Virus record (IMG/VR): IMGVR_UViG_3300030116_006294 | Location: 1 to 23,936 of that record | Source of the DNA: a virus | Strand: one strand, 5' to 3' | Length of the DNA: 23,936 nt | In this document: piece after piece, positions 7,900 through 16,001 of the stretch | Numbering within the stretch: the stretch's first letter is position 1 | How the letters are laid out: each line of letters opens with the position of its first letter | The notes under the pieces: generated by a model | What the model was told of the DNA's origin: nothing | Database searches by the model: none | Seen by the model: the letters and a program-made list of their open reading frames with translations, nothing else | Program-made: the position numbers and the translations under genes

Positions 7900-8829
7900 A
7901 TGAGCTTTTTCGCATCATCCGCCGCCAGCTTCCAACCTGTTGTTGGCGAAGCAATAAACGAAGTAGATCGTCAGCAATTTGTTGGCGCGCAAATCCTGCC
8001 GCTGCAAGGCGTTGCCTCCAAAAAAGGCACTTACGTCAAAATCAAAGCGTCGCAGTTTGACAACGACATCAGCAAGCCGCGTTCCGCTGGGGCCAGCTTT
8101 GCCCAAACATCCAGCGAGTACGAGAGCGCAACCTTTGAGTGCGTAGAGTACGGCGTTGAAAATATGCTCGACGATCTCGACGTTGCTGAGGCTGAGACCG
8201 ACGCGCTGCTTGACATCGTGACCGTGACCAGCAACCAGCTTGCCGACAACATCATGGTGGGCCACGAGATTCGCGTTGCCAACGCTTTGAGCGGCGCGAG
8301 CTTCAACAGCACCGCCGCCACTGCGGTGATGTCCAACGCTGGGGCCGCGACTCCGATCGCTGACATCAATGCCGCCGTGCAACGCCTGAACGGCAACGGC
8401 ATATTCAACAACATCCAGTTGATCATGGAAGCCTCTCTGTACCAAGAGATGACCCAGACCGACGACATGCGCAACCTAATCAACGGCAGCGGCGCATTGG
8501 CTTTCAGCCAAGACCAAGTTGCCCGCGTGTTAGGCGTTGACGGTGTTGTGCTTTGCAATTCGCGCTATAACTCGGCCAAGAAAGGCCAAGCAGGAAGTCG
8601 CACAAAAATCTGGCCGACAACCTCCTTTTATGTTGCCAGCATCGCCAACGGCCCGCTGTCCAACGGTGGCATCGGTCGCACGCTGTTCTACAACGCGCGC
8701 GGAAACGGCGCGTTCACGAGCGAAACCTATCGCTCCGAACAACCCCCCGCCAACGTTGTGCGCGTTCGCTCGAACCTTGACGAGTTGATCGTCAACGAGT
8801 TCGCTGGCGAGAAGATCACAGGAGCCTAA
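7900..8829 (+). CDS. Major capsid protein, gpE-like
   Basis: This is the main shell protein, 309 aa, expected to have the HK97 fold. Support comes from its place after protease/scaffold and decoration genes, its size (lambda gpE is 341 aa), the strong Shine-Dalgarno AAGGA upstream of the ATG, and the intrinsic terminator directly after it. The sequence shows an N-terminal arm, a beta segment (GTYVKIKASQFDND), a helix-rich middle (LDIVTVTSNQLADNIM, near residues 102-120) and a C-terminal domain with beta segments (RTKIWPTTSFYVASIAN). There is no N-terminal scaffold domain, which agrees with a separate scaffold upstream. No insertion domains are visible. Confidence 0.88.
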   Translation: MSFFASSAASFQPVVGEAINEVDRQQFVGAQILPLQGVASKKGTYVKIKASQFDNDISKPRSAGASFAQTSSEYESATFECVEYGVENMLDDLDVAEAETDALLDIVTVTSNQLADNIMVGHEIRVANALSGASFNSTAATAVMSNAGAATPIADINAAVQRLNGNGIFNNIQLIMEASLYQEMTQTDDMRNLINGSGALAFSQDQVARVLGVDGVVLCNSRYNSAKKGQAGSRTKIWPTTSFYVASIANGPLSNGGIGRTLFYNARGNGAFTSETYRSEQPPANVVRVRSNLDELIVNEFAGEKITGA

Positions 8830-8856
8830 AGCATCCGCTAGGGGTGGAGAAACAAC

Positions 8857-8887
8857 GGGGCGGGTGCAAATGCGCCCGCCCCTTTTT
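8857..8887 (+). terminator. Strong intrinsic terminator after the major capsid gene
   Basis: An 11-bp stem (GGGGCGGGTGC paired with GCGCCCGCCCC, one G-T wobble) closes a four-base AAAT loop and is followed by TTTTT. It lies 27 nt after the capsid stop and 12 nt before the next gene. Genes downstream have no separate promoter that I can see, so it probably lets part of transcription through and keeps capsid mRNA more abundant than tail mRNA. Confidence 0.9.
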
Positions 8888-8899
8888 AGGATTTAAGAA

Positions 8900-9235
8900 A
8901 TGGCAAGCATAACGCAAGCGCAACTATCGGCTGACATGAATCACGCCCTTGAAGATTTTGGCGTGACGCTGACGGTTGTGCTGCCGTCTGGGTACACGGG
9001 CACGACATTCAGCGCAACGCGAACGTCAATCACTCAAGGCTTTATCTTGGAGACAAACGGGCGCGACGTTCAAATTGATTCGGCCTTTTATCTTAACCTC
9101 GTGAGCCTGTCGCCCGTGCCAGAAAAGGGTTGGATTGTAAACGACGGCACGCGCGACCTAAAGATTGCAATGACCGACAAAGACCCTAGCCGCAGCAGCT
9201 TAAAAATTGACTGCGTTCGGAGGCATTCAAACTAA
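8900..9235 (+). CDS. Putative head-tail joining / neck protein, FII-like position
   Basis: This 111-aa beta-rich protein sits directly after the capsid gene and terminator and before the tail terminator, where lambda FII (117 aa) and related head-closure proteins lie. These form the ring that closes the filled head and accepts the tail. Visible features are a first amphipathic helix (QLSADMNHALEDFG), then alternating beta strands and loops (TRTSITQGFILETNGRDVQ, YLNLVSLSPV). I infer the role from position, size and fold pattern; it is not a strong sequence match. AGGA about nine bases upstream supports the ATG. Its stop shares one base with the next start (TAATG). Confidence 0.62.
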   Translation: MASITQAQLSADMNHALEDFGVTLTVVLPSGYTGTTFSATRTSITQGFILETNGRDVQIDSAFYLNLVSLSPVPEKGWIVNDGTRDLKIAMTDKDPSRSSLKIDCVRRHSN

Positions 9236-9990
9236 TGGCGGCAACAAAACTTTGGGAAGTGTACGACATAGAAACGCCGTTTGAAAAATCGGCTGTTGCG
9301 TATATGACAACGATTTTTTCCGACGACCTTGCTCAATACTCCATTGTGCGAACAATTAACGACGACACGCTTTTGACGCCGCGCATCGAGGTAAGGTTTG
9401 AGCTTGGCGACGCAATGGAACCGATCCCGCAGCGCGGAGGAGGGGCGTCGCCATCCACCCTTGATTATAGAAATTTCAACGCGCAGTTTTTCGCCCGCGT
9501 AGTGACAGACAACGCACAAGATCAAGAGGACGATCACCACAAGGCGCGCGGCACGGTGCGCCAATGCCTCGCAGTTTCAAGTGATATATTCAGCACAACA
9601 GGGTCGGAAGGTTCGCCGCAGTTGTCGGGAACGGTTAACGGCAACCCCGCGTTGTCAAACGTGCTAAACGGAAGTGGCACCGAGTTCAGCGACGAGCTTG
9701 CGGTTGGCGATACAATCACCATCGTGTCAAGCGCGGGCACTGAAACCAAGGTTGTGCAGACGATAAACAGCAACACGCAGTTGCTTGTCACAAGTGACTT
9801 TGCGCTAAATCATAGCGGCGGCAATATCTTTCGGGTTCAGTCTTTCACCTATGGGCCGGCCTTGGAATATTTCACGGTCAACTACATCAAGCCAGAGTCA
9901 ACGGTCTACGAAACTGACGGCACTTTTAACGTTTCAGAGTTGACCTATAACATGGTTATAGGAATCCGATCAGATGCTTGGCCCGCCTAA
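9235..9990 (+). CDS. Putative tail terminator protein with inserted beta domain
   Basis: This probably caps the tail tube and joins it to the neck, as lambda gpU does; the role is inferred from order (neck protein before, tail tube after). Of 251 aa, residues 1-120 and about 200-251 read as one alpha/beta domain that resumes with a strand and a common C-terminal segment. Between them, at about 128-200, lies a separate module with GSGTEFSDELAVGDTI and TQLLVTSDF, resembling the small beta modules often inserted into phage structural proteins. That insertion explains why the protein is longer than gpU (131 aa). In the same frame after the stop, the codons encode WDKLAKCEICAEKADP before a second stop (see findings). 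Confidence 0.6.
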   Translation: MAATKLWEVYDIETPFEKSAVAYMTTIFSDDLAQYSIVRTINDDTLLTPRIEVRFELGDAMEPIPQRGGGASPSTLDYRNFNAQFFARVVTDNAQDQEDDHHKARGTVRQCLAVSSDIFSTTGSEGSPQLSGTVNGNPALSNVLNGSGTEFSDELAVGDTITIVSSAGTETKVVQTINSNTQLLVTSDFALNHSGGNIFRVQSFTYGPALEYFTVNYIKPESTVYETDGTFNVSELTYNMVIGIRSDAWPA

Positions 9991-10065
9991 TGGGACAAGC
10001 TGGCAAAGTGTGAGATATGCGCCGAAAAGGCCGACCCATAAAACCAAACTTGGAGGAATACAAAA
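9991..10065 (+). other. Short gap with in-frame continuation and a strong Shine-Dalgarno
   Basis: The 75 nt between the tail terminator and tail tube genes hold GGAGG eleven bases before the tail tube ATG. The first 51 nt continue the upstream frame past its TAA as a 16-codon open stretch with a CxxC pair, ending in TAA. No separate gene is supported. Confidence 0.5.
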
Positions 10066-10419
10066 ATGGCAGTTACAAGCGACGGAACCCAATCATTTGG
10101 CATTGAGGTTTCCCCCGTGACGATCAACAGCGTTGACTATGTTGCGGAAGATTTCAACGTGACCTATGCGGGCAACCGCGTAGACATCAACGACAGCAAT
10201 GGTGAACCGCTCGGATCAACGACCGTGCCACAGCGTGTCGAGTTCACCGCAACCTTGCAATATGCAACCGCATCAACTGCCAATCCTTCAATTGGGCAAG
10301 AGATGGTTCTAGCATCTGGCAGAAATCAAGCGACCTACGTCCTCACCGAAGTCGGCGACGCCCAGACCCAAGGCGATTACGCAAAGTGCAGTATCTCCGG
10401 ATACGAAAAAATTAACTAG
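10066..10419 (+). CDS. Putative tail tube protein
   Basis: This 117-aa, beta-rich, acidic protein lies immediately before the tail assembly chaperone and tape measure genes, where tail tube genes lie in lambda-like phages. It is shorter than lambda gpV (246 aa) because gpV carries an extra C-terminal Ig-like domain. Segments such as INSVDYVAEDFNVTYAGNRVDIND and VEFTATLQYA fit the beta-sandwich tube fold. GGAGG eleven bases upstream of the ATG gives a strong ribosome site, as expected for an abundant structural protein. A minor tail protein cannot be excluded from sequence alone. Confidence 0.6.
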   Translation: MAVTSDGTQSFGIEVSPVTINSVDYVAEDFNVTYAGNRVDINDSNGEPLGSTTVPQRVEFTATLQYATASTANPSIGQEMVLASGRNQATYVLTEVGDAQTQGDYAKCSISGYEKIN

Positions 10420-10428
10420 GGTTTTTGA

Positions 10429-11049
10429 ATGACCGCGCAAGAGCTTTGGGCCGAGTATCGGCCCAAGCTCGACGCCGCGCGGGATCGTGATCGAAAAGAG
10501 CAGCAAGGGGTTTTTCTTTCGGTTCCCGAAAACGTCGGCGGCGTCTGGCTTGAGCCTTTGACCATCGAGCGTTTTTTGCTGCTCGACGGAATTGATCACC
10601 CTATGCTTACGGGCCGAGGCGTGACGCCTGAATGCGTTGCGTCTTTTTGTTATATTCTGTCAACTGAATACAAGCACGGCGACCAGAAAGCGGCGCGCGA
10701 TTTCATCAAATCATTCTCACCGCCAGACGCAAAAAAATTTGGCGAGCAGTTGTCCGGATACGTTCAGGATCAATTCGATCTTGGCGGGGCTGACTCAAAA
10801 AAAGAAAACCAAAGCGGAGCAAGTGAAAGCTGGGTTTGCTCAACGATTGACTTGATTGCCTCTGAATACGGATGGAGCGAGCAAGAGATTTTGAGGCTGC
10901 CAATCAAAAGGGCGTTTACCTATGCCCGCGCAATCGTGTCACGAAAAAGCGGCAACAGCGTTGCGACATTTAGCAAACACCAAGATCGTGTCAAAGCCGA
11001 CTACCTCAAGAGCATGGCAAAAATAAGGAGCAAACAAAATGGCGAGTAA
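10429..11049 (+). CDS. Putative tail assembly chaperone (G/GT-like)
   Basis: This 206-aa helical, charged protein sits directly before the tape measure gene, where tail assembly chaperones that coat the tape measure during tube polymerisation are almost always found. Residues about 1-122 form an N-terminal domain resembling the gpG part. A Lys/Ser-rich linker follows at about 120-135, then a second helical domain (WVCSTIDLIASEYGW, FTYARAIVSRKSG). An A7G run at 10797-10804 falls in the linker with codons phased as A-AAA-AAA-G. A -1 slip there would stop after seven more codons, giving 132 aa, close to lambda gpG (140 aa). The stop overlaps the tape measure start by 11 nt. Confidence 0.68.
   Translation: MTAQELWAEYRPKLDAARDRDRKEQQGVFLSVPENVGGVWLEPLTIERFLLLDGIDHPMLTGRGVTPECVASFCYILSTEYKHGDQKAARDFIKSFSPPDAKKFGEQLSGYVQDQFDLGGADSKKENQSGASESWVCSTIDLIASEYGWSEQEILRLPIKRAFTYARAIVSRKSGNSVATFSKHQDRVKADYLKSMAKIRSKQNGE
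10797..10804 (+). other. Candidate -1 frameshift site (A-AAA-AAA-G)
   Basis: Seven A then G are phased so that the zero frame reads tcA AAA AAA Gaa, the classic X-XXY-YYZ slippery arrangement. The -1 frame adds seven codons (RKPKRSK) and stops with TGA at 10824-10826. I did not find an obvious stimulatory pseudoknot by eye. It lies at the domain boundary of the tail chaperone, where many phages frameshift. Confidence 0.45.
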
Positions 11050-13378
11050 AATTTCACTAACCGCATTTCTGGGCCTTGATTCTTCAGAAATGAAGAAAGG
11101 CGTTTCCGACGCTGAAAACACAGCAAAAAAAGGCGGCGCGGAAATAGGAAAATCTTTGGCGGCTGGCGTTGCGGTTTTGGGCGCGGCAGCGGCGGCAGCG
11201 GCGGCAGCGGCGGCGGCGGCGATTGCCTCATTTATCAAAAGCTCGATCGGTGAATTTGTAGAGTTTGAGGAAAAGATGAACGAGGTGTTTACATTGCTCC
11301 CCGATCAAAGCCGAGCGGCAGAGCAAAAAATGACTGAGGACGCAAAGAACCTCGCGCGAGAGTTTGGCATTTTACCGAATGAAGTTGTGCCCGCGCTTTA
11401 CCAAGCTATATCTGCGGGCGTACCGAAGGAAAACGTTTTTGACTTTATGGAAGTCGCCAGCAAGGCGGCAATCGGCGGCGTGTCCACTGTTGAAACTGCG
11501 GTTGATGGATTGTCTACCGCAATGAATACCTACGGGCAAGAAAACTTGAGCGCGAAGGATGCAGCGGATGCAATGTTTACTGCGGTCAAACTTGGCAAAA
11601 CAAACTTTGAACAACTCAGCACAACAATGTCAACCGTGTTGCCTGTCGCAAAAGCGATGGGCGTTGATTTTGATCAAGTCATGGCGGCTGTTGCTACGCT
11701 TACAAAACAAGGCGTGCCGACCGCTCAAGCCATGACTCAAATCCGCTCGGCCATGCAAGCCTTGGGATCACCGACAACAAGACAGTCGGAGTATCTGCAA
11801 CAGCTTGGCGTTGATACTGAGAAAATGAAGCAAGCACTCGCTGGCCCGAATGGCCTAGCGGTTGCCATGCAGATGATGGAAAAAGCGGCGGCTGGCGATA
11901 ACGAGAAACTGCGCAAGATGGTTGGCAGTGTTGAAGCGTTGCAAGGAATCCTTGGCGTTACTGCGCGCGGCGGATTTATCATGGCCGAGTCAATGGACGC
12001 GATGGCAAACAAAGCAGGGGCAAACGAAGTCGCATATAACAAAATGAACGAATCTTTGAAGCGCACATTTGAAGCACTAAAGGCGACCGTAAGCGTTGGC
12101 CTGACAAATGCGGGCGCGGCGTTCTCGCGTTTATTGGTTGCGATGGGGCCAGCGTTGCAAAGATTGGCCGACGCATTTGCCGATCTTGATTGGTCGTCTG
12201 TAACGATGGCGATGACAAATTTGGGCAAGACGATTGCGCCCACTCTGGGGAGGCTTGCCGAGGCACTTGGCGGATTGCTGCAAGATTTGGTCAACGTTGG
12301 CGGGGGAACCGATAGGCTTGGCAATCTTATCGTTGAAGTTTTGGAGGCACTTATTTCAGCGACCGAAGTGATAAGGATCACCTTGCTGCTAGTCACCGAA
12401 CTAAACAAGCTGCTGGGAAAAACGGGCGACGAGGGAACACAAGCCATTGGTTCAATTACTGAGGGGATGAAAGGATTGTTGAATCCAGCAACAATGTTTT
12501 TCGATGTCTTGAAAAAAATATTGGATGCGTTCGGAACCTTTGGCCCAGCTATTCGAGCGGCATTCACTGGTGACGTTTTCAAATTTGTTGGCGAGCTTGA
12601 AAAGCTGCTAATGAAACTGGCAAACATTGTAGAAAAAATTCCTATGGTTGGAAAGGATGCCGCTGCTTCAATAAGAGAGGGGGCGAAGGGCATCGGAAAA
12701 ATGGGCGAAGAGTTTCGGAAGATTGAGCAGCAAGCTGCAAACCAAAAAAAGCAGAAAGAACCTAAACCAACTGGGCCAAGTTTTATTGATCAAATGCTTG
12801 CGAAGAAAAGGGAAGAGGAGGCAAAGAAACTTGAAGAAAACCGCAAGGCATTGTTTGCGCTTACGAAAAAACCTTTTTGGCTAACCGCAACAGTCGAAGA
12901 TTTTAGAAAAGTAAACGAGGACATCTTGAAAAAAGCAAAGATTGCTTTAGAGGGTCAAACGATTGGCCCGTTGAAGGATTTAAAGATTGGGTCAAAGGTA
13001 AGAACACGCGCGGAAATAATCGCTGCAACAGGGATGACTCCGGAGCAAATCGCCGCAACCAAAAGGACAATAAGCATTGGCGAGGGCAAGCGGTTTGATG
13101 AAAGGCTTTCGGATATGTTTAGCAAATTTGAAAGTGCCTTGAAGGCGAGGACGACGCAAATCGCAAGCCGGCCAACCATTTCAAGCATTTTGCCAATGCC
13201 GCAAACGGGCCAGCCTATCGCTCGACCAGTTGGGACAGCGAAAACCCCAACTGTCAAGATTGACGCAAACGATATGCTCAAAAAAATGAACACCTTTTAT
13301 GGCACTGCAATCAAAGACATCCAGAAAAGTTTGCGCTCGATTGACAACAGCTTGAAAGGTAAATTTGTGAACCAGTAA
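11039..13378 (+). CDS. Tail tape measure protein
   Basis: This 779-aa protein sets tail length and leaves the tail with the DNA at ejection. Residues about 75-340 match the phage minor tail / TP901-type tape measure core, for example REFGILPNEVVPALYQAISAG, the KAAIGGVSTVETAVDGLSTAMN stretch and IRSAMQALGSPT, ending with EALQGILGVTARGG. The N-terminus (residues 1-45) is a charged helix, followed by a 13-Ala run and a hydrophobic segment to about 68. Hydrophobic helices also lie near 360-480, and residues about 565-610 are Lys/Glu-rich coiled coil. About 1.5 angstrom per residue predicts a tail near 115 nm. AAGGAG upstream of the ATG gives a good ribosome site. No lytic transglycosylase or peptidase domain is visible. 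Confidence 0.93.
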   Translation: MASKISLTAFLGLDSSEMKKGVSDAENTAKKGGAEIGKSLAAGVAVLGAAAAAAAAAAAAAIASFIKSSIGEFVEFEEKMNEVFTLLPDQSRAAEQKMTEDAKNLAREFGILPNEVVPALYQAISAGVPKENVFDFMEVASKAAIGGVSTVETAVDGLSTAMNTYGQENLSAKDAADAMFTAVKLGKTNFEQLSTTMSTVLPVAKAMGVDFDQVMAAVATLTKQGVPTAQAMTQIRSAMQALGSPTTRQSEYLQQLGVDTEKMKQALAGPNGLAVAMQMMEKAAAGDNEKLRKMVGSVEALQGILGVTARGGFIMAESMDAMANKAGANEVAYNKMNESLKRTFEALKATVSVGLTNAGAAFSRLLVAMGPALQRLADAFADLDWSSVTMAMTNLGKTIAPTLGRLAEALGGLLQDLVNVGGGTDRLGNLIVEVLEALISATEVIRITLLLVTELNKLLGKTGDEGTQAIGSITEGMKGLLNPATMFFDVLKKILDAFGTFGPAIRAAFTGDVFKFVGELEKLLMKLANIVEKIPMVGKDAAASIREGAKGIGKMGEEFRKIEQQAANQKKQKEPKPTGPSFIDQMLAKKREEEAKKLEENRKALFALTKKPFWLTATVEDFRKVNEDILKKAKIALEGQTIGPLKDLKIGSKVRTRAEIIAATGMTPEQIAATKRTISIGEGKRFDERLSDMFSKFESALKARTTQIASRPTISSILPMPQTGQPIARPVGTAKTPTVKIDANDMLKKMNTFYGTAIKDIQKSLRSIDNSLKGKFVNQ
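11183..11221 (+). repeat. GCG/GCA triplet tract encoding 13 alanines
   Basis: Three copies of the 9-mer GCG-GCA-GCG are followed by four GCG triplets, coding for alanines 49-61 of the tape measure protein. Slippage in such a tract adds or removes whole codons, so it could vary the length of the protein slightly without breaking the frame. Confidence 0.85.
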
Positions 13379-13387
13379 GGGGAAACC

Positions 13388-14029
13388 ATGCCAAGAAACG
13401 ACGACGCACCAAACACAGGATGGCAGACCGCTGTTGAAGTCTCCAGCGTGCCCAGAATCCTAACGCCGTTCGCTGGGATCGGAGACACGACCGCGAAAAT
13501 ATATGAGCGTGATTTTGTGCAAAATGGCGATTACTGGACGTCCCTCGCGCTTGATACTGCTGACAGTGTTTTCACGAGCGCGTTCCTTATTGAAGAAACC
13601 CAACCGCAGCAAATCGGCAACGGCCTTGTGAAATGGACGCGACGTTTTGGGACAGTGCCAAGCACGTTTTCACATTATAGCGCGGAGCAGTTCACCTTTT
13701 TCGGATATTATGACAGCTATGAAACAAACACCAGTTATCGCGACCCCTACCCGCGCGCAACTGTCACCGAGATCACAAACACCTTTATCAAGTCAACCGA
13801 TCCAGAAACGGATTTCCCTTTTGCATCTGGGGATCAAAAGCTGTTAAGCGTAAACGATCGCGGCGAGTTTGTGACATACGTTGACAATACGACCACTCCT
13901 GACATAAGCACATACGCAAGTTTGGTTGGGCTGGGCACTCAGATCGTGATTCGTGACCCGATGATCGAGCGATGTTACGGCAGCGGAAACATTTGGCGCA
14001 AACAAGTTTTCAAAGCGGAGGCTCAGTAA
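13388..14029 (+). CDS. Unknown tail protein, possibly distal tail
   Basis: I do not recognise this 213-aa protein. It is beta-rich and aromatic-rich (for example FTFFGYYDSYE), with no signal peptide or membrane segment. Its place directly after the tape measure gene is usually held by distal tail or tail-tip proteins, so a role at the tip is likely. The fiber starts one base after its stop, and the N-terminal part of that fiber may interact with it. AAGGGG five bases before the ATG supports the start. If this really is the only gene between tape measure and fiber, the tail tip is unusually simple. Confidence 0.7.
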   Translation: MPRNDDAPNTGWQTAVEVSSVPRILTPFAGIGDTTAKIYERDFVQNGDYWTSLALDTADSVFTSAFLIEETQPQQIGNGLVKWTRRFGTVPSTFSHYSAEQFTFFGYYDSYETNTSYRDPYPRATVTEITNTFIKSTDPETDFPFASGDQKLLSVNDRGEFVTYVDNTTTPDISTYASLVGLGTQIVIRDPMIERCYGSGNIWRKQVFKAEAQ

Positions 14030-14030
14030 A

Positions 14031-16001
14031 ATGCCCGTCCAAAATTTCTCAGGATTATCGTCGCTCGCAAACGAGGGTTACAAATTCGGCGGCACTTTTG
14101 CTATGGGCACGACGCCGACCTTGCTGGACAACACCGAGGCGCGGCGCGTTAAATGGTTCATTGAAAACATGGTGTTTAGGTCAGCGTTTGAAATCAACGT
14201 TGGCACTCCAGCAACGAATCAATTTCTTGCAGACTTTTCAAACGGCGAGGCGGTCAAGTGGCGGCTCGATCTTCAGACTGCTTTGCGTTACGACCGCGAG
14301 CCAAGGCTAGGCGCAAACCTAGACTTGCGAGGGCACGACATACTTTTCCGCGAGCTTTCGCGATTGGTTCAATGGGGCGCAAATGGTTTCCAGTTCCATC
14401 CGCAAAACTACCCAGCCGACACAGCCGACAATTTGCGCGTGATCCTCAAGTTGTTCGCGTGGGATTCTGAGACGCCGTATCATGTAGGATTTAAAACCGC
14501 ATCGGCGAGCGACTTGGCTGGCAGCGGGTCACTCGATTCAGACGATGGGCTTGTTTGGACGTTGCCGCATGAGGACGGCACAAGCGGGCAAGTTTTGCAA
14601 ACTGACGGCAGCAGAGTGTTGTCTTTTGTTGACGGCGGCAGTGGTCAAAATTTTGGGATCATTTCGGTTGCAGGGCAAAGCGATGTTGAGGCAGACCAGA
14701 GCAAGGACACGCTGACGCTGATCGCTGGCACTGGCATCAGCTTGACGACAGACGCCGCAGCCGATTCGGTGACTATTACAAACACCGATTACGGCGGCGG
14801 ATCGCTAACAGTAAAAGAGCAAGACGGCACGCCTAGCGTTTCCAATGTCACGACAATAAAATTTGATAACGGCACGGTGACAGATGACGGCAGCGGGGTT
14901 GTTTCTGTTACTAATTCAGGCGGAGGAAGTGATTTCCCTTTAACTGGAAACCAGAATGAAATTGTTACAATAGACGCAACTGGTGATCCGATAGTTTCAA
15001 CCGATATAAAATCAACAGGCGGCTCAGGAAATCTTGCAGACAAGTATCTGACTTTTGTTGATCTAAAAAATTCTGTTGATTATTTCTTTGGCAGAAAGAC
15101 AGATTCGCACGCAGACTGTGAAGGTCTTGGAGTTACGACCAGCGAATCAAATAAGCCTGTTGCTGAGTTTTATGATAGCGCATCAACGATTGGAAGTTAC
15201 AGAACACTTTCAATAGGTCATTCGCAGCACCAGATAAATGGCTCTGATCAAGCTGCCTACAATATAAACAACGCGCTAGATGTTCATGGCTCAATCACGA
15301 TACGCCCCGCATCAGTTGATCCTCAAAGTGATGACAACCAGTTCGGGCAAATAGTAAATGAGCAAACGAATAATGCGGGCAAAATCTATATGCCCAAGAA
15401 TACCTATAATGTCACTAATAGAACGCAAGCAATAGTTTGGAAAGTTGATCCTGACACTACGAATGACGAGATTACTTGGCATCAGGTCATAAGAGCGGGC
15501 GGTGAATTATCAAACATTTCAATAAATGCCTCTAGTGGTCTGCACGTTGTCGCCGATACTGGGGACAGTATGAGCACTGCTCAAGATGGGCAGGTGTTTT
15601 TGTACACGGGAGGAACTGACATTGAAACGACTTTAACAGATACAAGCACAAGCGGCAGTTACATATCAAAGACGGCAAGAGTTGCTTTTGATTATACTGG
15701 CGGCACAAGCGATGCAAGGCTCAAGAAAAATATCGAGCCGTTGAAAGGGGCAGCGGAAAAAGTCGCTGCATTGCGAGCGGTTGAATTTGATTGGTCTGAT
15801 GAAAAGCAGATCAAGAGAACGGGAAACGTGCATGACTTTGGGTTTGTTGCTCAAGAGGTGGAAAAGGTTTGCCCTGAGTTAGTTCGCGAAAAAAGTGATG
15901 GAATAAAAACAGTCGAGTATGGCCACGTTGTTCCTTTGCTTTTAGACGTCATTCAGGATTTAACAAAACGCATTGAAGTCTTGGAAGCCAAGGCCCAATG
16001 A
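14031..16001 (+). CDS. Tail fiber / receptor-binding protein with S74 chaperone
   Basis: This is a probable trimeric adhesin, 656 aa. Residues 1-160 form a mixed alpha/beta virion-attachment part. Residues about 160-310 are Gly/Ser/Thr/Asp-rich beta repeats (TSGQVLQTDGSRVLSF, AGTGISLTTD). The middle to about 545 is variable and would carry receptor binding. The last 97 residues, from Ser560 (SDARLKKNIEPL), are an intramolecular chaperone of the S74/ICA type, with FGFVAQEVEKVCPELV and a final coiled coil. In known members the polypeptide cleaves itself just before that Ser after trimerisation. From about 14940 the DNA becomes visibly more A/T-rich, which suggests an exchanged tip. The stop overlaps the glycosyltransferase start (ATGA). 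Confidence 0.85.
   Translation: MPVQNFSGLSSLANEGYKFGGTFAMGTTPTLLDNTEARRVKWFIENMVFRSAFEINVGTPATNQFLADFSNGEAVKWRLDLQTALRYDREPRLGANLDLRGHDILFRELSRLVQWGANGFQFHPQNYPADTADNLRVILKLFAWDSETPYHVGFKTASASDLAGSGSLDSDDGLVWTLPHEDGTSGQVLQTDGSRVLSFVDGGSGQNFGIISVAGQSDVEADQSKDTLTLIAGTGISLTTDAAADSVTITNTDYGGGSLTVKEQDGTPSVSNVTTIKFDNGTVTDDGSGVVSVTNSGGGSDFPLTGNQNEIVTIDATGDPIVSTDIKSTGGSGNLADKYLTFVDLKNSVDYFFGRKTDSHADCEGLGVTTSESNKPVAEFYDSASTIGSYRTLSIGHSQHQINGSDQAAYNINNALDVHGSITIRPASVDPQSDDNQFGQIVNEQTNNAGKIYMPKNTYNVTNRTQAIVWKVDPDTTNDEITWHQVIRAGGELSNISINASSGLHVVADTGDSMSTAQDGQVFLYTGGTDIETTLTDTSTSGSYISKTARVAFDYTGGTSDARLKKNIEPLKGAAEKVAALRAVEFDWSDEKQIKRTGNVHDFGFVAQEVEKVCPELVREKSDGIKTVEYGHVVPLLLDVIQDLTKRIEVLEAKAQ

Noticed and set aside
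10018-10104. 28-codon frame starting MRRKGRP before the tail tube gene
   Set aside because: It overlaps the tail tube ribosome site and start, has no ribosome site of its own, and its slight resemblance to the 57-aa protein at 5555 is too weak.
10637-10855. Overlapping + frame in the tail chaperone gene as a separate gene
   Set aside because: No ribosome site and no family; it could matter only as a +1 frameshift extension, for which the A7G run is phased for -1 rather than +1.
11737-12693. Minus-strand open frame (318 codons) opposite the tape measure gene
   Set aside because: Ser/Pro/Ala-rich shadow typical of the reverse strand of a GC-biased helical gene; no support for expression.
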